Shown: piece after piece, positions 32,648-41,847 of the stretch | Layout: each line of letters opens with the position of its first letter | Numbering within the stretch: the first letter of the stretch is position 1 | Assembly (NCBI GenBank): GCA_903822205.1 | Contig: CAIJOK010000122.1 | Span: 1 to 64,000, forward strand | Length of the DNA stretch: 64,000 bases | DNA from: an uncultured beta proteobacterium | GTDB taxonomy: Bacteria; Pseudomonadota; Gammaproteobacteria; Burkholderiales; Burkholderiaceae_C | Direction of reading: 5' to 3' | Notes under the pieces: model-generated | The model's input: the letters and a program-made list of their open reading frames with translations, nothing else | Databases searched by the model: none | What the model was told of the DNA's origin: nothing | Program-made: the position numbers and the translations under genes

Positions 32648-35491
32648 ATGACCTCCCCCACCTCCCTCATCATCAATTCGGCGTTTATCGAGCCACAGCA
32701 GCACTGGGCTGAAAACACGGATCGCACCTTGCGCATTGAACCCAAGCGCCGACCGGCGGGCTACGAGATCATCGACACCCGCACCAACACCCGCCGCCTG
32801 GTCTCTATCCCGCTGGTCGATGACATTCGCCAACGTGTCAGTCAATGGCGCACCGATGGATGGCCCGGCGTTTCGGCTGTGACGCGAGAGCTGCTGACCC
32901 ACTGGTGGGACGTGGATCACGCATTCAACCGCCATTACCCGTTTTATTTTTGCCAGCTTGAAGCCATTGAAACCTTGATCTGGATGCAAGAGGCGCAGCC
33001 TGAATACCGTCAGGGTATCAACGTACCGGGCGATGGGGGTGCTTTTGATCGCCTGTGCAACAAAATGGCCACCGGCAGTGGCAAAACCACGGTGATGGCG
33101 ATGATCATCACCTGGCAGGTGCTCAATGCGCTGACCTATCCCAAGTCGCCCCGCAAGTATTCCAGTGCCATCTTGGTGGTCGCCCCCGGTCTGACAGTGA
33201 AATCACGATTGCAAGTGCTGATGCCGGGCAACCCTGACAACTATTACGATGGTTTTGATCTGTGTCCGTCTGAGGCGATGCGCCAAAAACTTAACAGTGC
33301 CGAGGTGCTGATTGAAAACTGGCACACCCTGATGCCGCTGAAAGCCCCTGATCGTTCGGTGGTCAAAAAAGGCCAAGAGGGCGACGAGGCCTTTACACGG
33401 CGTGTGCTGGGCAAACTGGCCCGTCATAAAAACCTGGTGGTGATCAACGACGAGGCTCATCACGCCTACCGGACACCCGCAGACATCAAGGTCAGCAAAG
33501 CCGAGGCTGAGGCCTTTGGCATTGACCTGGACGAGGCCACCCGTTGGGTCGATGGACTGGACCGCATCCACAAAACCCGGCATATTGCCCACTGCTTTGA
33601 CCTGTCGGCCACGCCGTTTGCACCGACTGGTCGCACCAACACCGAAGCCGGTTTGTTTAGCTGGGTGGTCTCGGACTTTGGCTTGAACGATGCCATTGAA
33701 GCCGGGCTGGTCAAGACACCGCGTGTGGTTGTGCGCGACGATGCCCTGCCTAACGCCCAAACCCTGCGCCCCAAGCTGTATCACCTGTACCGTGAACCCG
33801 AGGTGGCCGAAGACTTAAACCGCAAGGCCGAAGCGCATGAAGCCCTGCCAGCGCTGGTGCAACAGGCTTACACCTTGCTGGGGGCGGACTGGCGTGCGAC
33901 AGCCGCAGATTGGGTGGCTCAAGGACATTTGTCACCACCTGTGATGCTCTCGGTTTGTAATCGCACAGAGACGGCTGCCCGTATCGAACACTACTTTGCC
34001 AAGGGTTACGCCGAATGGCCCGAACTGCACAACGCCGCACGCACGTTTCGCGTCGATTCCAAGGTGCTTGAAAAAGCCGAGATGGGTGAAACGGCCTCAG
34101 CAGACAAAGACTATGAACTGCGTCTGAAAGAAATCATGGAAGCCGCCCGCATCCCGGAAAGCCGCAAAAAAGAGCTGCGTGCCATGAAGAAGGAAGAGTT
34201 GCTGCGCGAACTGGTGGATACGGTCGGCAAGCGTGACCAAGCCGGTCAAGACCTGCAAAACGTGGTGTCGGTCGCCATGCTGTCCGAGGGCTGGGATGCC
34301 AAAAATGTCACCCACATCATGGGCCTGCGCGCTTTTTCAAGCCAACTGCTGTGTGAGCAGGTCATTGGCCGGGGATTGCGTCGCGTCACGTATGACAAGG
34401 ATGACAAAGGGCTGTACCTGCCAGAATTCGTCAATGTGTTTGGTGTGCCGTTGTCAGTCGCCTTGCAGCCAGGTGGTGAGGGGCAGTCACCGCCGCCACC
34501 CAAACCCAGCACCCAGATCGCGTCTTTGAGCGATCGCAACGTGTTTGAGATCAAGTGGCCCAACATCTTGCGCATTGACCAAGTGGTGCGCCCACAACTG
34601 GTGGTCGATTGGTGTCAGGTGGGTGTTCTGACGATTGACCCCTCCACCGTGGCATTGCATGCCGACATTGCCCCTGCCCTGGGGGGCGCAGCCGACTGGA
34701 GTCAGGTGGTGTCTATCGACCTTGAAAAATTGCCCGAAGAATTTCGACTGCAACGGCTGGTGTTCAAGGCTGCACAACGCGCTTTTGATGTTCTCCAAAA
34801 ACGGTTCAAGGGTCAGCGCGAATACCTGCTGTTCCAACTGGTTAGGCTGGTTGAAGCGTTTTTGACCTCCAACAAAATCAACATTCCATCGCTGTTCCAT
34901 CAGGATGCACTGCGCAAGCGAATTTTGTTTTCGCTGCACATTGACCTGATCACACAGCACCTGATGAAGCATGTGGTTGAGCAAAACACGCTCACGCTTG
35001 AGCCTGTGTTTGACGGTGAACGCCCCATTGGCAGCACCCGTGACATGCGAACCTGGTACACCACCCGCATCACCGAGCCAACCCAGCGTTGCCAGATCAG
35101 CCACATCGTGGTCGATAGCGGCTGGGAAAAATACGCCGCCAACGTGGTTGAATCAAACGCAAAGGTTGCCGCGTGGGTCAAGAACGACCACCTGGGTTTT
35201 GGCATCCTCTACTTGTGGAAAGGCTCCAAGCGCAAATACATCCCCGACTTTCTGATCCGCTACACCTTTGGCAAAACGCTGGTGCTTGAGATAAAAGGCG
35301 AAGATTCACCACAAGACCAGGCCAAGCGTGCAGCACTGCACCAGTGGGTGCAAGCCGTGAATGCACAGGGTGGCTTTGGAACCTGGGCATGGGACGTGGT
35401 GGTGGGGACTGCTGCCGGTATGCAGGATGTGGTTGATCGGCATGGAAACTCTTTGCCGTTTGGGGTGGGGGAGCAGAGCCTTCTGCCATAG
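32648..35491 (+). CDS. res: Restriction endonuclease subunit, helicase-nuclease (Res, type III-like)
   Basis: Superfamily 2 translocase with C-terminal nuclease, about 947 residues. Helicase motifs: Walker A MATGSGKTT (about 140-148), DEAH box INDEAHHAY (268-271), SATPF (about 320), and LLCEQVIGRGLRR as motif VI. Near the C-terminus YIPDFLIRY and LVLEIKG form a PD-ExK site (D about 867, E 881, K 883). It resembles the BPTD_3080-type restriction endonucleases paired with beta-class methyltransferases. ATG 32648 is preferred; 19 further in-frame codons upstream are only translated repeat sequence. It completes the mod-ATPase-GIY-YIG-res island. Confidence 0.9.
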   Translation: MTSPTSLIINSAFIEPQQHWAENTDRTLRIEPKRRPAGYEIIDTRTNTRRLVSIPLVDDIRQRVSQWRTDGWPGVSAVTRELLTHWWDVDHAFNRHYPFYFCQLEAIETLIWMQEAQPEYRQGINVPGDGGAFDRLCNKMATGSGKTTVMAMIITWQVLNALTYPKSPRKYSSAILVVAPGLTVKSRLQVLMPGNPDNYYDGFDLCPSEAMRQKLNSAEVLIENWHTLMPLKAPDRSVVKKGQEGDEAFTRRVLGKLARHKNLVVINDEAHHAYRTPADIKVSKAEAEAFGIDLDEATRWVDGLDRIHKTRHIAHCFDLSATPFAPTGRTNTEAGLFSWVVSDFGLNDAIEAGLVKTPRVVVRDDALPNAQTLRPKLYHLYREPEVAEDLNRKAEAHEALPALVQQAYTLLGADWRATAADWVAQGHLSPPVMLSVCNRTETAARIEHYFAKGYAEWPELHNAARTFRVDSKVLEKAEMGETASADKDYELRLKEIMEAARIPESRKKELRAMKKEELLRELVDTVGKRDQAGQDLQNVVSVAMLSEGWDAKNVTHIMGLRAFSSQLLCEQVIGRGLRRVTYDKDDKGLYLPEFVNVFGVPLSVALQPGGEGQSPPPPKPSTQIASLSDRNVFEIKWPNILRIDQVVRPQLVVDWCQVGVLTIDPSTVALHADIAPALGGAADWSQVVSIDLEKLPEEFRLQRLVFKAAQRAFDVLQKRFKGQREYLLFQLVRLVEAFLTSNKINIPSLFHQDALRKRILFSLHIDLITQHLMKHVVEQNTLTLEPVFDGERPIGSTRDMRTWYTTRITEPTQRCQISHIVVDSGWEKYAANVVESNAKVAAWVKNDHLGFGILYLWKGSKRKYIPDFLIRYTFGKTLVLEIKGEDSPQDQAKRAALHQWVQAVNAQGGFGTWAWDVVVGTAAGMQDVVDRHGNSLPFGVGEQSLLP

Positions 35492-35521
35492 CTCAGTTCT
35501 CACGGACAAATCGGGCAATGG

Positions 35522-35731
35522 CTACTTTTCAAACATCTTCAGGTAATGGGCGAGAGCGTCCTCATTGAAGGGTTTGATGAGCGGTCCCAATACGTCCAGA
35601 CCCGACTTGATCGCGATGGTTCTTGCGATTTTTAGAAACTGGCCGTCACCACCTGTGATCAAAATCAGCCCACCGGCAAACTTGCGCTCGGCCAATGCGC
35701 TGACAATCTCAATGCCGTCTTTTTCGAGCAT
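35522..35731 (-). pseudogene. C-terminal fragment of a receiver domain
   Basis: A 69-residue frame matching the second half of a response-regulator receiver domain as found in EAL regulators: DGIEIVSALAERKFAGGLILITGGD, then GPLIKPF with the conserved Lys. The first half, with the phosphoacceptor Asp, is missing, so it cannot act as a normal receiver. AGG lies about six bases before the ATG, so it may still be translated. It lies downstream of the hybrid kinase gene in the same direction and may be what remains of its partner regulator, cut off where the restriction island begins. Confidence 0.65.
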
Positions 35732-35939
35732 GAACCTAAATTCCTCAGAGCTTGTGAATTAATTGAAATGATCGAAAAACTTGCGCATGAAAGTGAAATG
35801 GCAAGAATTCCTCATTTTTAGAACCATTAAAACGGTCTAGGCTCGCTTTATTTGAGGCAGGCAATGGTGTAGTGGCGGGTAAAGCATCTATTCGGTTTGG
35901 CATCGATTCTTTAGTCGTTTTTTCACAAGCTCTCAGGAG

Positions 35940-38930
35940 TCAATCTGGGCCATCCAAGTGCTGGGCAATGATCGCTTTCACCTGATCAAACGTGCTGGAG
36001 AGGCCAGCGCTCAGCGCAGAAGACACGTCGCTGTCTTTTGCAGTGGCGGCAGTTTCTATGCGCTGGCAAAGATCAGCCAGAGCAAAGGCACCGACGGCGC
36101 GGGCTGCCGCTTTGAGGGGATGCGCCACCTCGGCCAGGCGCTGAAGGTCACCCGCTTGTGCTGCGTCGTTCAGTGCTTCAACCTGGGCATGGGCGGTCTT
36201 CAGAAATTTTTGCAAAAAGCGTGAACACATGCCGGGATGGTCGCCCACCAGCTTCTTCAGGGTGCAGGCATCCCAGATGGGTGTTTCAGGTGGATGGCCT
36301 TCACCGTCTGTCAAGGGGCTTGAAACCGCGACAGTGGCATCCTCTGGTTCATCCAGCGGCAACCATTTGGCCAGCATGGGTTCAAGTTCCTCCATGCGAA
36401 GTGGCTTGCTAAGGTAATCGTCCATGCCGCTGTCCAAACAGTGCTGGGCCTCACCCTGTATGGCGTTGGCGGTCACGGCAATGATGGGCAAATGGCGATC
36501 TGATCCTTCTTCAAAACGAATCAAGGCCGTCAGATCAAAGCCGCTCATCAACGGCATGTGGCAATCGGTCAGCAACAGCGCAAAGCGGCCTGTTCGCCAT
36601 TTTTCAAGCGCTGTCACGCCGTCTTCGGCCACCTCGACAGCGTAGCCCAACAGGCGCAATTGTTCACAAATCACATCGCGGTTGGTTTCGTTGTCTTCGG
36701 CCAGTAAGACCAGTTTTCCTCTGGCAGCAGCCTGCTCAATAGTGGGTGCACGTCTTCGGGTGAACGAGCGGCGATCTGGCGTGCCCAGTTGTTTCTGGCC
36801 CGGAGGTGCTTCCAGCAATGGCAGCTCTACTGTGAATTCCGAACCCTGCCCCAGCGTACTGTGAACCACTATCTGGCCACCCATCAGCTTGATCAGTTGC
36901 ATGCTGATGGACAGCCCCAGGCCAGTGCCGCCATGTTTGCGCGAGGTACTGGAGTCCGCTTGGGTGAACGGTTGAAACAAGCGATGAACCACTTCGTCGC
37001 TCATGCCGTCGCCGTTGTCGATCACACGCAGATGGATACCAGGAGATCCACTGTCAAGTGGGTAAGGTTCTATATGCACGGTGACTTTTCCATGGCGTTT
37101 GGCTTCGCTGTGGGTGAACTTGATGGCGTTGCCCACCAGGTTGATCAAAACCTGGCGCAAACGCAGGGGGTCCGCCCGTATCCATTGCGGCAAACCAGGA
37201 TCAATCCACAGAGACAAATCGATCAACTTGACCTTGGCGGCACCCGTCATCAGTTGTACAACGTCTTGTGCCAAATCAGGCAAGGATGTGGAGATACTTT
37301 CAACAGCAAGTTTGCCTGCTTCGATTTTTGAGAAGTCCAGAATGTCATTGATGATGGCGAGCAGAGCCTGTGATGACTGGTGGATGGTGCTCAGCATACG
37401 GTGCTGTTTGGGGCTTAAATCTGTTTTTTGCAGCAGATCCACCATGCCAATCACACCGTTCATAGGGGTGCGAATCTCATGCGACATCGTGGCCAGAAAT
37501 CGGCTTTTGGTGACGTTGGCCGCTTCAGCTTGTTGCTGTGCCAAGCTCAGCTGTAGCTCGTTTTCCTTCCGTGAGGTAATGTCTTGATGTGTGCCAGACA
37601 TGAGCGATGGTTTGCCATCCTCCGTCCAGCTTGTGACTTTTCCTCGGTCTTGCACCCAGACCCAGTGGCCGTCTTTGTGGCGCATACGGGCTTCACACTC
37701 GTAGTAAGCCAGTTCACCGGCAAAATGCTTTTCGAGGAGTTCGCCAGAACGTTTCAAATCATCTGGATGACAATGCTTTAGCCACGTGTCTATGGAACTC
37801 GGCGATAGATCATGGAGCGTATAGCCGATCATTTCTGCCCAACGTTCGTTAAACAGAGTCTCTCCGGTTTGAATGTTCCACTCCCAAGTGCCTATGTTTG
37901 TTCCCTCGATGATGCTGTGCAGACGACGGCCTTTGTCCGACAGTTGTTGATGGAGAAGCACCTCTGCTTTGCGGTTGCTGTTCAGACGAACGAGAGCCAT
38001 TCCGAACGCCAGCAGCAAAGGCACGACAAAGAGTCCCGTCCACAGTACTTGCCGCCGCCATACGGCCAAATAGTGATCTTCAGAAAAAGCAACCTGCACG
38101 TAGAACGGAAAGCGGTCATCCAGCCTGGAAAAGCTGGCGATGCGTCTCACACGATCGGTGCTTGAGACATACGCCAGTGTGCCTTGCCGGGCACCTGACT
38201 CAAGGCGCTGGCGGATAGGATTGTCCGCAGGCAAGGGCTGGTTAAAGCCTTGTTCATCAAAACGCGGGATGCGTGCGATCAGCTTGAAGTTATCGCTGCG
38301 CCGCAACAATATCAAGCCGTTATCTTGTTCGACACTGGTGCTGCGAAACAAGTCTGAAAATGTGTCGATGTGAAGAACGGCGTTGACGGTGCCCAGAAAC
38401 CGCCCCGCACTGTCGCGGATGGCAAGCGCCTGAACCAGCGACCATTTGCCCGTGGATCGCGTCACGTGCGGCTCTGAAAAGTCGAGGCTGGCTTGTGGGT
38501 TGTTGCGCAGCGTCTGGAACTGGGGACGATCAGCGACGCTAAACGGCTTGACACCCGGATCAGAAGCCATTTGCATGGTGCCATCGGCATCAAAGACAAA
38601 CAACCCCGCCAGTTGAGGAAAGCTGGTCACCATCCGAACAAGGTGCTGTGCTTTCGAAGGAGATCGGCTGTGAAGGGGGTCTGATTTCACCTCATCGGCC
38701 ATGAAGGTGAGCATCCCGTCAATACGTGAAAATTCGCTGGATAACCTGGATTCAATGACGACGACCAGGTTGCGCGTCTCGCTTTCGGCAGAAGAAATCG
38801 CATGCCGATAGCTGACCTGCAAAAAGTAGGCGATCATCAGCAGAAGACACAGCAAGGCCGCCACAACCAAGGTGACAGGTGTCACAACGCGTGAAATGAA
38901 CGGGTACTTTTTGTTAGGTTTTGTAGCCAT
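35940..38930 (-). CDS. Membrane hybrid histidine kinase with Cache, PAS, receiver and HPt domains
   Basis: A 996-residue sensor. Membrane helix at about 17-40, a periplasmic Cache-type domain (45-290), second helix (298-317), PAS (340-460; GTWEWNIQTGE, RMRHKDGHWVWVQDRG), HisKA with H484 ([13 protein letters not shown]), HATPase ([21 protein letters not shown]), a receiver (D789 in LLLTDCHMPLMSG) and a C-terminal HPt with H937 (VAHPLKAAARAVGA). All phosphorelay residues are present. The sensor half is closely related to that of the large kinase at 55.7 kb. ATG 38930 is used; an in-frame TTG precedes it. An 11-bp tandem repeat lies just upstream. Confidence 0.93.
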   Translation of the reverse strand: MATKPNKKYPFISRVVTPVTLVVAALLCLLLMIAYFLQVSYRHAISSAESETRNLVVVIESRLSSEFSRIDGMLTFMADEVKSDPLHSRSPSKAQHLVRMVTSFPQLAGLFVFDADGTMQMASDPGVKPFSVADRPQFQTLRNNPQASLDFSEPHVTRSTGKWSLVQALAIRDSAGRFLGTVNAVLHIDTFSDLFRSTSVEQDNGLILLRRSDNFKLIARIPRFDEQGFNQPLPADNPIRQRLESGARQGTLAYVSSTDRVRRIASFSRLDDRFPFYVQVAFSEDHYLAVWRRQVLWTGLFVVPLLLAFGMALVRLNSNRKAEVLLHQQLSDKGRRLHSIIEGTNIGTWEWNIQTGETLFNERWAEMIGYTLHDLSPSSIDTWLKHCHPDDLKRSGELLEKHFAGELAYYECEARMRHKDGHWVWVQDRGKVTSWTEDGKPSLMSGTHQDITSRKENELQLSLAQQQAEAANVTKSRFLATMSHEIRTPMNGVIGMVDLLQKTDLSPKQHRMLSTIHQSSQALLAIINDILDFSKIEAGKLAVESISTSLPDLAQDVVQLMTGAAKVKLIDLSLWIDPGLPQWIRADPLRLRQVLINLVGNAIKFTHSEAKRHGKVTVHIEPYPLDSGSPGIHLRVIDNGDGMSDEVVHRLFQPFTQADSSTSRKHGGTGLGLSISMQLIKLMGGQIVVHSTLGQGSEFTVELPLLEAPPGQKQLGTPDRRSFTRRRAPTIEQAAARGKLVLLAEDNETNRDVICEQLRLLGYAVEVAEDGVTALEKWRTGRFALLLTDCHMPLMSGFDLTALIRFEEGSDRHLPIIAVTANAIQGEAQHCLDSGMDDYLSKPLRMEELEPMLAKWLPLDEPEDATVAVSSPLTDGEGHPPETPIWDACTLKKLVGDHPGMCSRFLQKFLKTAHAQVEALNDAAQAGDLQRLAEVAHPLKAAARAVGAFALADLCQRIETAATAKDSDVSSALSAGLSSTFDQVKAIIAQHLDGPD

Positions 38931-38939
38931 CAATCAAAG

Positions 38940-38978
38940 CCAGTAGTGATCCAGTAGTGATCCAGTAGTGATCCAGTA
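38940..38978. repeat. 11-bp tandem repeat before the hybrid kinase start
   Basis: Three exact copies of CCAGTAGTGAT and a partial fourth (CCAGTA). It begins ten bases upstream of the kinase ATG on the leftward strand, exactly where the ribosome-binding site and leader should be, and no Shine-Dalgarno sequence is visible there. The remaining upstream sequence to 39207 shows no gene. Confidence 0.9.
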
Positions 38979-39207
38979 ACCGGTCAAGCGACAAATCCCT
39001 CAAGCCCAGGCGTTGGTGTGCTCAAATTTTTGTCGCTTTGTCAGTACAGTGATCTATATTACCGCAGCACTGGTGATGGGATCGGCTTGTGATTCGGGAG
39101 GGCTTGCGCGTTACCCCCCCGGTGACAACAAAACACCTCGCAAAAAATGGGGTATGGGTTTTTGACACGGACCCACTGCTGCCAACCTGACCGACCAACC
39201 GACAGAC

Positions 39208-40218
39208 TTACTTTTTAACGTAAATCTGGTCAAAGTAGCCGCCATCGGCAAAGTGTTCGCGCGTGGCCTTGGCCCACCCTCCAAAGGCCTCGTCGATGCT
39301 AAATAGCGGGATAGAAGGCAGTTGTTTGACATACTTGGCCTGAAATTTGGCCGATGTAGGGCGGTAAAAGTTTTTGCCGGCAATGTCTTGGCCTATGTCT
39401 GAGTACAGATACTCCAAGTAGGCCGTCGCTACCTCACGTGTTCCCTTGCGATCCACGTTTTTGTCCACCACGGTGACAGGTGGCTCCGCCAGGATGCTGA
39501 TGGATGGATAGACGATGTCAATTTTGCCGCCAAATTCTTTCTCCAGCAGATGGGCTTCGTTTTCCCAACTGATGAACACGTCGCCCTGTTTGCGCTGTGC
39601 AAAGGTCACCGATGACCCGCGTGCCCCGCTGTCCAACACAGGCACGTTTTTATACAGTGCCTGCACAAAATCCTTGGCCTTGTCGGCGCTGCCAAATTTG
39701 CGCCTGGCAAACTCCCAAGCCGCCAGGTAGTTCCAGCGTGCGCCACCCGAGGTTTTGGGGTTAGGGGTGATCACGCTCACGCCAGGTTTGATCAGATCAT
39801 CCCAGTCACGAATGCCAAGGGGGTTGCCCTGACGCACCACCAGCACGATGGTGGATGTGTAGGGCGCAGAATGGTTGGGCAAACGTTTTTGCCAGTCTGC
39901 CGGTATCCACTGGCCGTTTTGGTGGACGGCATCAATATCCCCCGCCAACGCCAGCGTCAGCACATCGGCCTCCAGTCCGTCGATCACGCTGCGCGCCTGT
40001 TTGCCAGACCCGCCATGCGACTGTTTGATGATCACGTCTTGTCCGGTCTTGGCTTTCCAGTGTTGGGCAAAGGCTGTATTGAACTCTGCGTAAAGCTCGC
40101 GCGTGGGGTCATAGGACACATTCAGCAGCGTGATGGCAGACTGGGCGTGGACCGTTAGCGTCATGGCGGTCAGCCACGCAGCAGCGACGGATAGAAAGGT
40201 TCGGCGGTTCAAAGTCAT
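39208..40218 (-). CDS. sbp: Sulfate ABC transporter substrate-binding protein
   Basis: Periplasmic binding protein of 336 residues. The N-terminus [14 protein letters not shown] has a twin-arginine-like motif and a signal peptide ending VHAQS. Signature segments of the Sbp/CysP family are present: [30 protein letters not shown], and [19 protein letters not shown] 40218 has GAGGAA upstream. The genes for CysT, CysW and CysA are not adjacent: upstream lies the Liv-type ATPase gene and downstream nothing, so it is an orphan here. Confidence 0.95.
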   Translation of the reverse strand: MTLNRRTFLSVAAAWLTAMTLTVHAQSAITLLNVSYDPTRELYAEFNTAFAQHWKAKTGQDVIIKQSHGGSGKQARSVIDGLEADVLTLALAGDIDAVHQNGQWIPADWQKRLPNHSAPYTSTIVLVVRQGNPLGIRDWDDLIKPGVSVITPNPKTSGGARWNYLAAWEFARRKFGSADKAKDFVQALYKNVPVLDSGARGSSVTFAQRKQGDVFISWENEAHLLEKEFGGKIDIVYPSISILAEPPVTVVDKNVDRKGTREVATAYLEYLYSDIGQDIAGKNFYRPTSAKFQAKYVKQLPSIPLFSIDEAFGGWAKATREHFADGGYFDQIYVKK

Positions 40219-40369
40219 TTTGGATTCCTCAAAAAAAAATCATTGCGTGATTGCAATGCAGGCATTTTGGAGAGGATTGCCCCAAATGGGAACAACTGAA
40301 TTTTCATTTTCAAATAACCCGATCACCAGGTGAACCCGCACAAGCTCCGTTCACCCTTCGCACCCGATG

Positions 40370-41041
40370 TCAGGTCTGTGGTGCATCACCCCAAGTGCCG
40401 GCAAACACGATGCGACCGTGATCCATGACGGCGCAGCGGTCTGAAAGTGACCGTGCCAGGGTCCGCTTTTGTTCGATCAGCAGCACCGTGATGCCCCTTG
40501 CTTTGAGCTGTTGCAAACACTGGCAAACTTGCTCCACCATCTGGGGGGCTAGGCCTTCGGTGGGTTCGTCCAGGATGAGCAAACTGGGGTTGCCCATCAA
40601 GGTGCGGCACAGCGCCAGCATTTGCTGTTCGCCACCTGACAGAGTGGCAGCATCTGAATGCCGGCGCTCTTTAAGCAGTGGAAATGTGGCAAAGGCAGTC
40701 TCCATCGTCCAATCAAGGGTATGGGTGGTATGGCCTTTTTTTTGGCCCAGCGACAGGTTTTGCTCCACCGTCAATCCGCCAAAAATATCGCGGCTTTCGG
40801 GCACATAGCCCACCCCCAGTCGGGCGATTTCAAAGGTCTTGTGGCCCAAGAGCGGCTGGCCGCGCCACGTGATGAAACCGCTTGCGTCCACCAGGCCCAT
40901 GATGGCCCTGGCCAGGGTGGATCGACCCGACCCGCGATGCCCCAGCAGGGTCAGGGTCTCACCTTGTGCCACGGTCAGCGCAACCCCGTGCAGGATGTGG
41001 CTTTTGCCATCAAAGGCGTGCAAATTTTCAATACTCAGCAT
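40370..41041 (-). CDS. livF: Branched-chain amino acid ABC transporter ATP-binding protein (LivF-like)
   Basis: ATPase of 223 residues. The Walker A motif reads GHRGSGRST: arginine stands where nearly all ABC proteins have lysine. The signature LSGGEQQ and Walker B LLILDEPTEGLAP are intact, as are the LivF-type features GYVPESRDIFGGLTVEQNL. I chose ATG 41041 (LSIENLHAFDGKS follows); an upstream ATG at 41086 would overlap the livG end by 25 bases. It is the last gene of the leftward liv cluster. Confidence 0.88.
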   Translation of the reverse strand: MLSIENLHAFDGKSHILHGVALTVAQGETLTLLGHRGSGRSTLARAIMGLVDASGFITWRGQPLLGHKTFEIARLGVGYVPESRDIFGGLTVEQNLSLGQKKGHTTHTLDWTMETAFATFPLLKERRHSDAATLSGGEQQMLALCRTLMGNPSLLILDEPTEGLAPQMVEQVCQCLQQLKARGITVLLIEQKRTLARSLSDRCAVMDHGRIVFAGTWGDAPQT

Positions 41042-41061
41042 GACGGGGAGGTCAAGAAGGC

Positions 41062-41847
41062 CTAAATCGGCCCCAGGGGGAGGCATCCATAAGACCGTTG
41101 CACATCGGCATTGGCGCGAATGGCATCAGCCGTGTCAAACGCTTGCAATTGGCCGCTTGCCATCACCGCAATGTGGTCTGCCAGACCCAACACCACGTTC
41201 ATGTCGTGCTCGATGATCAGCAGCGTTTTACCCACCGTCACGGTTCTGATCAAGCGCACCATGCGACTGGCCTCGGATGGAGACATGCCGGCAGTGGGTT
41301 CATCCAGCAGCACCACGGCGGCATCAGAGGCCAGGGTCAGGGCCAGCTCCAGCGCCCGTTGGTCGGCATGGCACAGGTGCATGGCCAAGGTGTCACGCTG
41401 CCCGTCCAGCTGCACCCTGGCCATCAGGGTGTGGACGCGGTCACCGATGTCGTGCGGGTGGCTAAGCAGTGACCGGATGCCCCATGAATGGCCCAGTCCA
41501 AAAAGCACTGCGCAGCGCAGGTGGTCAAAAACGCTGAGGTTTGGAAAGAGATGGCTTATTTGAAAGCTGCGCGACAAGCCCATCTGCTTGATTGTCCTGG
41601 GCGTTTTTCCGTCAATGCGGCAGCCGTTCAGCCATATCTGGCCGCTGCTGGGCCGACAGCGACCGCTGATCAGGTTAAACAAGGTGGATTTGCCTGCACC
41701 ATTGGGGCCGACGATGCCCAGTCTTGTACCCTGCGGTACGCCCAAGCTCAGGCCGCACAGAATGTGAGATCGGCCAAATCGTTGGTGCAGGTCAATAACC
41801 TGAAGCGCACAGGGGCTATCGGTCTGCATTGTCTGCACCGTCTGCAT
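41062..41847 (-). CDS. livG: Branched-chain amino acid ABC transporter ATP-binding protein (LivG-like)
   Basis: ATPase of about 261 residues with a normal Walker A (GPNGAGKST) and Walker B (VVLLDEPTAGMSP), and the LivG-type SRSFQISHLFPNLSVFDHL loop. The ABC signature is degenerate: LCHADQRALEL replaces the usual LSxGEQRxLE. The start is uncertain; ATG 41847 overlaps the livM end by 32 bases, and ATG 41829 is an alternative. Paired with a LivF-like ATPase that has its own motif change. Confidence 0.88.
   Translation of the reverse strand: MQTVQTMQTDSPCALQVIDLHQRFGRSHILCGLSLGVPQGTRLGIVGPNGAGKSTLFNLISGRCRPSSGQIWLNGCRIDGKTPRTIKQMGLSRSFQISHLFPNLSVFDHLRCAVLFGLGHSWGIRSLLSHPHDIGDRVHTLMARVQLDGQRDTLAMHLCHADQRALELALTLASDAAVVLLDEPTAGMSPSEASRMVRLIRTVTVGKTLLIIEHDMNVVLGLADHIAVMASGQLQAFDTADAIRANADVQRSYGCLPLGPI

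Noticed and set aside
26878..35740. Prophage or integrative element with integrase and att sites
   Set aside because: No integrase, phage or conjugation gene is seen, and no second copy of the tRNA 3' end was found near the right border; only the tRNA location and composition hint at an island.
40370..41847. livF and livG as pseudogenes
   Set aside because: Both frames are complete with intact Walker B; the motif changes are substitutions that may be functional.
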